Assembly (NCBI GenBank): GCA_002401305.2
Contig: NVSO02000067.1
Coordinates: forward strand, 1 to 5,753
Source of the DNA: Rhodobiaceae bacterium
Lineage (GTDB): Bacteria; Pseudomonadota; Alphaproteobacteria; Parvibaculales; Parvibaculaceae
Length of the DNA: 5,753 nt
Direction: 5' to 3'
A program made the position numbers and the translations under genes. Of this stretch, positions 1 to 5,623 are shown in pieces. Position 1 is the stretch's first letter, and the number at the start of each line of letters is the position of its first letter. The notes beneath the pieces were generated by a model. That model was given only the letters and a program-made list of their open reading frames with translations. It had not been told where the DNA came from and made no database searches.

Positions 1-12
1 CGAAGCTTCCTT

Positions 13-40
13 TTGACCGACCGCGACATATAGATAGAAT
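13..40 (+). promoter_or_regulatory. sigma70-like promoter of the TetR operon
   Basis: A -35 box TTGACC (13-18) and a -10 box TAGAAT (35-40) are separated by 16 bases. Each matches the sigma70 consensus at five of six positions. Transcription would begin near base 47 and leave a leader of about 80 bases before the regulator gene. The -10 box sits inside the left arm of an inverted repeat, as expected if a repressor blocks this promoter. The call is by consensus only. Confidence 0.55.
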
Positions 41-74
41 AGACGCCAGTATTTTGCGAAAGAATGCTATTCTA
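35..74. promoter_or_regulatory. candidate TetR operator (8-bp inverted repeat)
   Basis: TAGAATAG (35-42) and CTATTCTA (67-74) are perfect reverse complements separated by 24 bases. The left arm covers the -10 box and the right arm lies in the early transcribed leader. Between them, TTTTGCGAAA (52-61) is a near-palindrome with one mismatched pair and could be the actual dimer site. TetR-family repressors commonly bind palindromes overlapping their own promoter. The 32-base arm spacing (about three helical turns) would suit two bound dimers better than one. Function is inferred. Confidence 0.4.
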
Positions 75-128
75 CCAAGCCGCGCGGATGATTCCGCCCA
101 ACAGGCCTTGAGCGACTGATTGAGTTAC

Positions 129-842
129 ATGGTTCAGAAAAATATGATGGATACGCTTGAAAAAGACCCCGCCAAGGGAGCCGCCAGCCAGGATTCTACG
201 GACAATCGTGCCGTTTCGGAGGGTGGTGAGCCGCGCATTGGTAAGCGCGAACGCACGAAGGCCAACAACAAAGAAGCGATCCTGAATGCCGCCCAAGAAG
301 TCTTTGGTGAACTGGGATACGGCGCGGCAACAGTCCGCGACATTATCCGCAAAACCGGCTTGGCGTCGGGCACCTTCTATAATTATTTCAAAAGCAAAGA
401 AGAAGTATTTGAAGCCCTGATGGACCGGGGCGCTCTGCGCTTGCGTCCGCGTATTCGCGAGCAACGCCTGAAGTCCAAAACACTTCAAGAATTCATCTAC
501 AACGCCTATCACACCTATTTCCTAGATCTCTACGATGACATCGCCAACTACCGGATGCTTCAACGTAATTCCGGGGCCGTGCGTGTGAAGATGTCGACAC
601 CAGAAGTGTTGGCAGGGTTTGATGAGATACGGAAGTTCATCGAAGAATATATTGAGGCAGGCAAGCTTGCCAATTTGGACGCTGAATTTCTGTCCGCTGC
701 CGCCATTGGCATCGCCAGTGAGCTGGGCGACCGTATGTTGATGCGCGACGAGTTCGACGTGGATGGGGCAACCAATTTCGCCGTCAATCTCCTGTTTGGC
801 GGACTACCTGCTTTGTCCGAAGCCGCGCAAAACAAAAAATAA
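129..842 (+). CDS. TetR/AcrR-family transcriptional regulator
   Basis: Predicted cytoplasmic dimeric repressor of 237 residues. Residues about 39-98 form the TetR DNA-binding domain. Its helix-turn-helix has the hallmark run TVRDIIRKTGLASGTFYNYF from residue 68, followed by KSKEEVFEAL. The rest is helical and of the variable ligand-binding type, so the inducer cannot be read from it. About 38 polar, probably disordered residues precede the domain, longer than usual for the family. The start is uncertain: TTG at 120, ATG at 129 and ATG at 144 or 147 are in frame, and none has a strong Shine-Dalgarno. I chose 129 as the first ATG; the longest reading (from 120) gives 240 residues. It is first in a run of four plus-strand genes, behind a promoter with an inverted repeat, so autorepression and control of the downstream hydrolase and reductase are likely (inference). 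Confidence 0.9.
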   Translation: MVQKNMMDTLEKDPAKGAASQDSTDNRAVSEGGEPRIGKRERTKANNKEAILNAAQEVFGELGYGAATVRDIIRKTGLASGTFYNYFKSKEEVFEALMDRGALRLRPRIREQRLKSKTLQEFIYNAYHTYFLDLYDDIANYRMLQRNSGAVRVKMSTPEVLAGFDEIRKFIEEYIEAGKLANLDAEFLSAAAIGIASELGDRMLMRDEFDVDGATNFAVNLLFGGLPALSEAAQNKK

Positions 843-892
843 GAACAACACCTTGATAGGTAATTTTAACGCCACGCGAAATGCGTTCTAAC

Positions 893-897
893 GGAGA
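893..897 (+). promoter_or_regulatory. Shine-Dalgarno deciding the hydrolase start
   Basis: GGAGA lies 10 bases before the ATG at 908. It falls inside the longer reading frame that opens with ATG at 881, and that upstream ATG has no purine-rich site before it. This favours 908 as the true start. Confidence 0.55.
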
Positions 898-907
898 CGT
901 GAAGTCA

Positions 908-1951
908 ATGAGCTTCCAACAATTATTGGTCAAAGGGCTGCTTAAGCTGCCAGCTTCTCTTCTTGTGAAAATGTCCGGGGGCAAACCTATTTCCATCGAT
1001 GGAAATACAATGGACCCGCGTATGCAATTCTTGATGGCCCAAGGCATGAAAGCGCCTGCCATCACCACGCTCTCACCTCAAGACGCGCGCACCGCAACCG
1101 ATGAAGGCCTCGCCTTGTTGGATGCAAAGCCGCGCAAATCTGTGACCATCATCAACCGCGCCATTCCCGGCCCTGATGGCAATGAGCTCCATGTGCGCGT
1201 GTATGTACCGGCTGAAAACCCAATGCACAAAGGCCAACCCATGGCCGGCATGGTCTATTACCACATGGGCGGTTTTGTCATTGGTAACTTGGAAACATGC
1301 AATACGTTCTGTTCCATTCTGGCCGAAGATGCACATGCAATCATCGTGTCTGTTGATTACCGCTTGGCCCCGGAAAACAAATTCCCTGCCTTCGTCGATG
1401 ACGCAGTACACGCCTACGATTACATTTCTGAACACCGCCGCGACTTCGGCATCACTTCCTTCCAGCCCTTGGCTGTCGGGGGGGATTCTGCGGGCGGTAT
1501 GTTGTCGGCTGTTGTGTGCCAAGAGATCAAACGCAAAGGCGGCAATCAGCCCAAAGTGCAATTGTTGATCTATCCAGCCGTGGATTTCGCCGATGAGTCC
1601 GGTTCAATGAAAAGCTGCGGCGAAGTCTACCCGCTAACCTCAGATATTATGGCGTGGTTTGCCGAGCAAGCCTTGTCCGGTGAAGCAGATCTAGAAGACC
1701 TGCGGGCCTCGCCCATGAGAGAGAAAGATCTCTCAGGTCTGGCCCCCGCCATTGTCGCAACAGCGGGTTTTGACCCCTTGCGCGATCAGGGTGAAGCCTA
1801 TGCAAAACGACTCTCTGATGCGGATGTGAAAACGACCTACATTTGCTACGACACGCTGACACATGCGTTCACTGCCATGTCAGGTGTGCTCCCTCCGGCC
1901 AAAGCAGCGTGTGAAGAACTTGCTGTAAAATTAGGTCGTATGCTGCGCTAA
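908..1951 (+). CDS. alpha/beta hydrolase, HSL-type esterase/lipase
   Basis: Predicted carboxylic-ester hydrolase of 347 residues, the usual size for the hormone-sensitive-lipase (HGGG, family IV) group. No signal peptide is clear, so it is probably cytoplasmic. In order: a helical N-terminal cap (about 1-90); the oxyanion motif HMGGF (119-123), where the family normally has HGGGF; the VDYRLAPENKFPA segment (149-161) typical of the family; the nucleophile elbow GDSAGG with Ser194; the acid Asp289 in GFDPLRDQG; and the base His319 in THAF. The triad is complete, so it should be active. The start at 908 follows a GGAGA site; an in-frame ATG at 881 would add nine residues. It lies 65 bases after the TetR gene and 39 before an MDR reductase, which suggests co-transcription and a role in ester or xenobiotic breakdown (inference). 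The substrate cannot be predicted. Confidence 0.9.
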   Translation: MSFQQLLVKGLLKLPASLLVKMSGGKPISIDGNTMDPRMQFLMAQGMKAPAITTLSPQDARTATDEGLALLDAKPRKSVTIINRAIPGPDGNELHVRVYVPAENPMHKGQPMAGMVYYHMGGFVIGNLETCNTFCSILAEDAHAIIVSVDYRLAPENKFPAFVDDAVHAYDYISEHRRDFGITSFQPLAVGGDSAGGMLSAVVCQEIKRKGGNQPKVQLLIYPAVDFADESGSMKSCGEVYPLTSDIMAWFAEQALSGEADLEDLRASPMREKDLSGLAPAIVATAGFDPLRDQGEAYAKRLSDADVKTTYICYDTLTHAFTAMSGVLPPAKAACEELAVKLGRMLR

Positions 1952-1990
1952 AGCGTAAGGTCATCGTTCAGTCTTGAGGGGAAGAGTGTT

Positions 1991-2971
1991 ATGCGCGCCA
2001 TGCTGGTCCGTGAATTGTCTGATGATATTGCGGCGTTGAAACTTGAAGAAGTGCCCGCGCCGCCCTCACCAGGGCCCGGTCAGGTGCGCATTCGGCTCAA
2101 AGCCTGCTCCATCAACTTCCCCGATATCTTGATGGTGCAGGGAAAGTACCAACTCAAACCAGACCTGCCCTTTTCGCCGGGCATGGAAGGCTCCGGCTTG
2201 ATTACGCAGCTTGGCCCTGATGTCGCCGATTTGAAAGTGGGAGACCGGGTTGTCGCAGGTTTGCGCACGGGCGGTTTGGCAGAAGAAGTAAACGCTGCTG
2301 CATCTGCCTGCCGGATCATGCCCGAGGGCCTAAGTTTTGCCAAAGCCGCTGCCTATCCCGCAGCCTATCTCACTGCCTATGTGGCCTTGGTTAAACGGGG
2401 AAATTTGCAGCCGGGAGAAACACTCCTCGTGCACGGCAGTTCCGGCGGCGTTGGCTTAGCAGCTGTTGAAGTGGGCAAGTTGATTGGTGCCACTGTCATC
2501 GCCACATCCGCCTCAGATGAAAAACTCAAAGTCGTCAAACAGCGCGGCGCAGATCACGTCATCAATGTCACGCACGGGTTCCGCGAGAAGGTCAAAGAAC
2601 TGACCGGCGGTAAAGGCGCTGATGTGATCTATGATCCTGTCGGCGGCGACATATTTGATGAGTCCGTGCGCTGTATCAATTGGAATGGCCGCTTGTTGGT
2701 CATCGGTTTCACCAGCGGCCGCATTCCCTCCATCAATGCCAACATGCCGTTGATCAAGGGCTTCTCCGTCGTCGGCGTGCGTGCGGGTGAATATGGCCGC
2801 AGAGATCCTGAAGCCGGAAAAAGCAATATCGAAACAGTAGATGCGTGGATCGCCCAAGGAAAAGTCGACCCCTATATTTGCCAAACCTTTGAACTAAAAG
2901 ACGCGGTTGAGGCAATGCGTGTATTGCAAAACAGGCAAGCTATCGGCAAAGTTGTCGTTCTCATTGATTAG
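1991..2971 (+). CDS. NADPH:quinone oxidoreductase-like MDR family protein
   Basis: Predicted soluble NAD(P)H-dependent reductase of the zinc-independent medium-chain dehydrogenase/reductase superfamily. Its 326 residues are the normal length for the quinone oxidoreductase (zeta-crystallin) branch. The N-terminal GroES-like domain contains INFPDILMVQGKY (41-53) and the PFSPGMEGSG segment (60-69). The Rossmann domain has the nucleotide-binding GSSGGVG (149-155) and the family motif DVIYDPVGGDIF (211-222). The cysteine/histidine ligands of zinc alcohol dehydrogenases are absent. The start ATG has a strong purine-rich site (GAGGGGA, 1976-1982) eight bases upstream. Members reduce quinones, enones or, in related branches, acyl-CoA thioesters; the substrate here is unknown. 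It lies 39 bases after the esterase gene and 42 before the lipoprotein gene, so it is probably in the TetR-controlled operon. A role downstream of the esterase, or in removing reactive carbonyls, is inference. Confidence 0.9.
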   Translation: MRAMLVRELSDDIAALKLEEVPAPPSPGPGQVRIRLKACSINFPDILMVQGKYQLKPDLPFSPGMEGSGLITQLGPDVADLKVGDRVVAGLRTGGLAEEVNAAASACRIMPEGLSFAKAAAYPAAYLTAYVALVKRGNLQPGETLLVHGSSGGVGLAAVEVGKLIGATVIATSASDEKLKVVKQRGADHVINVTHGFREKVKELTGGKGADVIYDPVGGDIFDESVRCINWNGRLLVIGFTSGRIPSINANMPLIKGFSVVGVRAGEYGRRDPEAGKSNIETVDAWIAQGKVDPYICQTFELKDAVEAMRVLQNRQAIGKVVVLID

Positions 2972-3013
2972 CAAAAATCAACGCGCCCCCAATTACTGAG
3001 GACTGGAACGATA

Positions 3014-3598
3014 ATGCCAACACTTTCCAAGACCATCGCACTGATTGCCCTTGTCGGCAGTATCACTCTCACCGCAGCCTGCTCGCAAGAGTCTGAGAAT
3101 GGCGCGGCAAATATGCCCGTGTTGACCACTCAAGAGAGGCCCCAATTAGGTCCTCTCCTCCTTGAAAGCCCAATGACCTTTGAAACGGTTTCGGCTTTCT
3201 TTCCATCCCTTAAAGTCACCTCAAGTCAGGCCATGTCAGAAGGGATGGCCTATCCGGTCTTGCAAGTGAGTACACCAACACAAGAGCCGCTCTTTGTGAT
3301 TGCGGCTAGCCCAGAGTATCCCACTGACGGCTGGATAAAAATTGAAAGCGCGGCGATCAAACTCGACAATGGTGCAGCCGTTGGGGAAAGTTTCTCCGAT
3401 CTCAGCACAACATTTCTCTACGAAGAGTGCCTGCCGGGTGTGGAAGAACAATCAGGCCAAATATACTGTCCCTTGAAAGCCAACCCAACCATTTCCTACC
3501 TCTTTGGAGGCACCTACAATGGCCCAGACGGAGAAGTGCCGCCGAGAGAAGCGCTGCAAAACTTTACCGTAAGAGCAATCATTTGGGCCCGCAGCTAG
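3014..3598 (+). CDS. DUF1131 (YfeY-like) lipoprotein
   Basis: Predicted envelope lipoprotein of 194 residues. A short basic N-terminus (Lys6) and a hydrophobic stretch (7-22) lead to a lipobox LTAAC, giving lipidation at Cys23. The mature part resembles the RpoE-regulated lipoprotein YfeY of E. coli (DUF1131), as I recall it. Shared features are GPLLLESPMTFETV near 46-59, VGESFSDL (123-130), paired cysteines Cys139 and Cys152 that could form a disulfide, YLFGGTYNGPDGEVP (162-176), and a C-terminal VRAIIWARS, where YfeY ends in KIIWRR. The biochemical role of the family is not established. TGAGGA (2997-3002) is the ribosome site, 11 bases before the ATG. It follows the MDR gene by 42 bases with no visible terminator, so it may share that transcript. 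It has nothing obvious in common with the enzymes upstream. No sigma-E-type promoter was recognised ahead of it. Family assignment is by remembered resemblance, not by a search. Confidence 0.8.
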   Translation: MPTLSKTIALIALVGSITLTAACSQESENGAANMPVLTTQERPQLGPLLLESPMTFETVSAFFPSLKVTSSQAMSEGMAYPVLQVSTPTQEPLFVIAASPEYPTDGWIKIESAAIKLDNGAAVGESFSDLSTTFLYEECLPGVEEQSGQIYCPLKANPTISYLFGGTYNGPDGEVPPREALQNFTVRAIIWARS

Positions 3599-3627
3599 GG
3601 CGTCTTTCTACCGGTTAGACGTGCTGG

Positions 3628-3993
3628 CTAAATGCCCGGTGCGTCTATCTCAACAAGGTTGGGATAGAACGACACATAGTCCGCCAAGATTGCGACCTGT
3701 GAAAGCGGCACGGGATATCCCCACACAGCATTTTCCAAAACAACATCACCGCGCACAACATCCCAATAGGACGCGCGACCCTTTTTTGGGCAAAAGGATG
3801 AATGGTCCGTGGGGCGCAACAGCCCAGCGGGCACATCTTTCAGTGGAAAATAAATCAACGCAGGGGCAGCGCCTTCCCGCAACACAAGCGCGTCATCCGA
3901 AGACATAAGTTCCTCACCCTTGAGCCGCACGCGTGCGTGCCCGCGGTAGGGCGTAATCGACACGTCTTTGTGGGTAATCACATCATCAACCAT
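3628..3993 (-). CDS. DUF427 domain-containing protein
   Basis: Small soluble protein of 121 residues, the usual size for a single DUF427 domain. Its molecular function is not established. Family motifs are clear: a beta-rich start ending in ALIYFPLKDV (45-54), the signature PTDHSSFCPKKGRASYWDV (61-79), ENAVWGYPVPL (87-97), and the end YVSFYPNLVEI (106-116). I chose the ATG at 3993 because AAGGA (bases 4001-4005, minus strand) lies seven bases before it. ATGs at 4020 and 4011 are in frame but lack such a site; the former gives 130 residues. It converges on the lipoprotein gene with 29 bases between stops, and is divergent from the LysR gene, which could regulate it (inference from arrangement). 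Confidence 0.85.
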   Translation of the reverse strand: MVDDVITHKDVSITPYRGHARVRLKGEELMSSDDALVLREGAAPALIYFPLKDVPAGLLRPTDHSSFCPKKGRASYWDVVRGDVVLENAVWGYPVPLSQVAILADYVSFYPNLVEIDAPGI

Positions 3994-4000
3994 CAAAATA

Positions 4001-4005
4001 TCCTT
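4001..4005 (-). promoter_or_regulatory. Shine-Dalgarno deciding the DUF427 start
   Basis: On the minus strand this reads AAGGA, seven bases before the ATG at 3993, which is good spacing. The two upstream in-frame ATGs (4011 and 4020) have no comparable site, so the shorter protein is favoured. Confidence 0.6.
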
Positions 4006-4213
4006 CAGCATATGAACCATGGCACGTCACAAAGCCGTGCAGCGACACGGTGCTGCGGCGACCTGTAGCTTATGCCCAACCCACCCAATGAGTCTTGCAA
4101 GAAGCCGCCACTGCCAAGGGGGAGGGGAGAGAGTATGGACGCTATATCGGGTCATTTTCATTCCTATAAGGGCCTTTAGGGGCTGCGTTCTCCATATAGT
4201 GATGATATTTGCA

Positions 4214-4242
4214 TTGAAAATGGGGGTAAATGCATATTGAAT
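4214..4242 (+). promoter_or_regulatory. possible LysR gene promoter
   Basis: TTGAAA (4214-4219, five of six to the -35 consensus) and TTGAAT (4237-4242, four of six to the -10) are 17 bases apart, in the AT-rich part of the intergenic region. The -10 overlaps the TGCATATT repeats, as expected for LysR self-repression. The weak -10 makes this tentative. Confidence 0.3.
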
Positions 4243-4251
4243 CTGCATATT
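4231..4251. repeat. TGCATATT direct repeat, candidate LysR operator
   Basis: TGCATATT occurs at 4231-4238 and again at 4244-4251, five bases apart. Because TGCA is its own complement, the block also reads as TGCA-N9-TGCA, a 17-base dyad resembling the interrupted palindromes bound by LysR-type regulators (general form T-N11-A). A related TTTGCATTGA lies at 4208-4217. The site is about 75-90 bases before the LysR start, between the divergent genes, where such operators usually lie. Binding is inferred. Confidence 0.4.
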
Positions 4252-4323
4252 CGCACAATACTTTCGCTCCAAAAAGCGAGTGCGAACCAAGTCTACTGAC
4301 CGACGGCTCAAAGGATTAGGCGA

Positions 4324-5229
4324 ATGAATTGGGATGATTTGAAGTATTTTCTAGCGGTTGCACGCTGCGGCGTGGTCAGCACAGCGGCCAAATCGCTAGG
4401 TGTCAATCACACCACGGTCTCCCGCCGCATCTCTGCCTTAGAGGAAAAATTGGGCTCTCGACTGTTTGAGCGCGGCCCCAATGGCTTCCGCCTCAGCCTA
4501 GCTGGAGAAGAGGTGGTGGAACTTGCTGAAAAGATGGAAGCGCAAGCCAGTAAGCTCGATCGCCATTTTCAGGGGCGCGACAAAAGCCTCACTGGCGTCA
4601 TTCGCATCACGGCTCCCCAAACGCTTTTGCTGACCCTCTTTGCCGACATTATCGGAGACTTCGCAAAGCTCTTCCCCGACATTCGGGTGGAATGTCACGC
4701 CGGAGATGAAGTCGTATCGTTAGCGCGCAGAGAAGCAGATATCGCTTTTCGCGTAACCGATACCCCTCAAGATAGCTTGATAGGTCGGCGTATTGGCGCG
4801 ATGGGCTATGCGGTGTTTGCGGCACCAGATTATCTGACCCGTATGGAAGGGCGCCCCATGAGTGAGCGCGGTTGGATTGGCTGGTTCACAGATCGCACAG
4901 CGCCGACATGGGTGGAGGAATTTATGCCGGGTGCGCCCTGCGTCGCGCGCACTAATGAGGCAATGTCCAAAGCAGCCTTTACAGCACAAGGCATGGGATA
5001 TGCGTTGCTGGGTTGTCCCATGGGGGCAGCCACACCGGGCGTGGTGCAAGTCTCCGACCCTCAAACCTATCCCGGTTTTGATCTATGGATGTTGACCCAT
5101 CAGGACATGCGCAGCACAGCGCGCCTGCGTGTCTTTAAGGATTTCGCCTATAACGCCCTGAAACAAAAACGCAAGTTGATAGCAGGTGTTCCACTAGAGA
5201 GCGCCCTGTTGGAAAGAGCGGAGGCTTAA
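4324..5229 (+). CDS. LysR-family transcriptional regulator
   Basis: Predicted tetrameric DNA-binding regulator of 301 residues, full length for the family. The winged helix-turn-helix is at about 1-60, opening MNWDDLKYFLAVARCGVVS and continuing AAKSLGVNHTTVSRRISALEEKLGSRLFER (21-50). A linker helix (about 61-88) leads to the periplasmic-binding-protein-like effector domain (about 91-281), which starts GVIRITAPQTLL and ends DLWMLTHQDMRSTARLRVFKDF (253-274). The effector cannot be deduced. AAAGGA (4310-4315) with a following TAGG precedes the ATG at good spacing. It is divergent from the DUF427 gene, the classic layout for a LysR regulator and its target, and repeats lie between them. Its stop codon overlaps that of the convergent membrane-protein gene. 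Confidence 0.93.
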   Translation: MNWDDLKYFLAVARCGVVSTAAKSLGVNHTTVSRRISALEEKLGSRLFERGPNGFRLSLAGEEVVELAEKMEAQASKLDRHFQGRDKSLTGVIRITAPQTLLLTLFADIIGDFAKLFPDIRVECHAGDEVVSLARREADIAFRVTDTPQDSLIGRRIGAMGYAVFAAPDYLTRMEGRPMSERGWIGWFTDRTAPTWVEEFMPGAPCVARTNEAMSKAAFTAQGMGYALLGCPMGAATPGVVQVSDPQTYPGFDLWMLTHQDMRSTARLRVFKDFAYNALKQKRKLIAGVPLESALLERAEA

Positions 5230-5525
5230 GAGCTCTCAGATTTCCCAGAGCCTTTGGTGGATTTGGTGCGGTCAAAAATGACCGACCAGAACCGCGAGAT
5301 AAGCCAAATCGGGATCACAATGATGGCCCCAAGGAGAAGGTACTTCAACGCCCAATCGACAAGGTCAAAACCCATGTCCCAAATTTGCAGAGCGGTATCG
5401 AGGAAGTTTTCCCAAATGGAATAAGGATCAACACCAAAGATCGCCAACAGAATGCCAACGGCAACGCATGCCAAAGCAAGTTTAACTATCGTTGGGAGCA
5501 GCGGTCCACCGAGCAACTTATCCAT
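5226..5525 (-). CDS. small inner-membrane protein, DUF6460-like
   Basis: Predicted inner-membrane protein of 99 residues. A first hydrophobic helix covers about 11-31 (PTIVKLALACVAVGILLAIF). An amphipathic stretch with SIWENFLDTALQIWDMGFDL (36-55) follows, then a second helix at about 61-83 (KYLLLGAIIVIPIWLISRFW) and a charged serine/lysine-rich tail. The WDMGFDLVDW...LGAIIVIPIWLI pattern matches what I recall of the alphaproteobacterial DUF6460 family, which is of unknown function and sometimes mislabelled integrase. It has no integrase features. The ATG at 5525 has AGGTGA (5530-5535, minus strand) four bases upstream. It lies between a LysR gene and an MscS-type channel gene. The strong terminator after the channel gene implies its own promoter, which I could not identify with confidence. 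Confidence 0.75.
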   Translation of the reverse strand: MDKLLGGPLLPTIVKLALACVAVGILLAIFGVDPYSIWENFLDTALQIWDMGFDLVDWALKYLLLGAIIVIPIWLISRFWSVIFDRTKSTKGSGKSESS

Positions 5526-5594
5526 TTGATCACCTGTCCTTTACGCTCCTTGCCTCCCATCATTTGAGGGAACCTAAGAGCCTATAACCAGCCA

Positions 5595-5608
5595 GCACTA
5601 TGGCACTA
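5595..5608. repeat. short direct repeat GCACTA
   Basis: GCACTA occurs at 5595-5600 and 5603-5608, separated by TG, in the leader between the terminator and the DUF6460-like gene. It could be a regulator site or chance; little more can be said. Confidence 0.25.
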
Positions 5609-5623
5609 ATGGGGCCAAAAGAA

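Larger units (their letters stand above)
3994..4323. other. divergent intergenic region, DUF427 / LysR
   Basis: These 330 bases separate the DUF427 gene (leftward) from the LysR gene (rightward) and hold no recognisable gene. A 73-codon frame at 4019-4240 has no family resemblance. Contents from left: the DUF427 ribosome site (4001-4005); alternative short hairpins CCGTG/CACGG (4035-4039 with 4046-4050) and GCAGC/GCTGC (4039-4043 with 4052-4056); a purine-rich tract at 4116-4133 followed by a 14-codon frame; an AT-rich stretch (about 4185-4260) with repeats and a possible promoter; a small hairpin TCGCT/AGCGA (4264-4268 with 4275-4279); and the LysR ribosome site AAAGGA (4310-4315). No clear minus-strand promoter was found. 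TTTTCA and TATATG near 4217-4196 on the minus strand, 16 bases apart, are the best candidate and are weak. Confidence 0.6.

Noticed and set aside
72..512. 146-codon minus-strand frame opposite the TetR gene
   Set aside because: It lies antisense to a clear TetR gene, has no family resemblance and no ribosome site was evident; it is a shadow of the coding strand.
868..887. Hairpins AACGC/GCGTT or ACGC/GCGT between the TetR and hydrolase genes as an attenuator
   Set aside because: Stems of 4-5 bp with no T tract are too weak to call; co-transcription seems more likely.
881..907. Upstream ATG at 881 as the hydrolase start
   Set aside because: No ribosome site precedes it, and the GGAGA site for the ATG at 908 lies within this stretch. 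It remains possible but less likely.
1073..1561. 162-codon minus-strand frame opposite the hydrolase
   Set aside because: Fully antisense to conserved catalytic motifs of the hydrolase; its His- and Ala-rich composition is typical of a reverse-frame shadow.
3601..3621. Hairpin CGTCT/AGACG between the lipoprotein and DUF427 stops as a bidirectional terminator
   Set aside because: The stem is only 5 bp with an 11-base loop, and neither strand has a T tract after it, so it does not qualify as an intrinsic terminator.
4019..4240. 73-codon plus-strand frame in the divergent intergenic region
   Set aside because: No recognisable domain, no ribosome site before its ATG, and it runs through the AT-rich regulatory stretch; the hydrophobic end looks fortuitous.
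4027..4311. 94-codon minus-strand frame in the same region
   Set aside because: It would cross the proposed LysR promoter and operator, and its translation resembles no known family.
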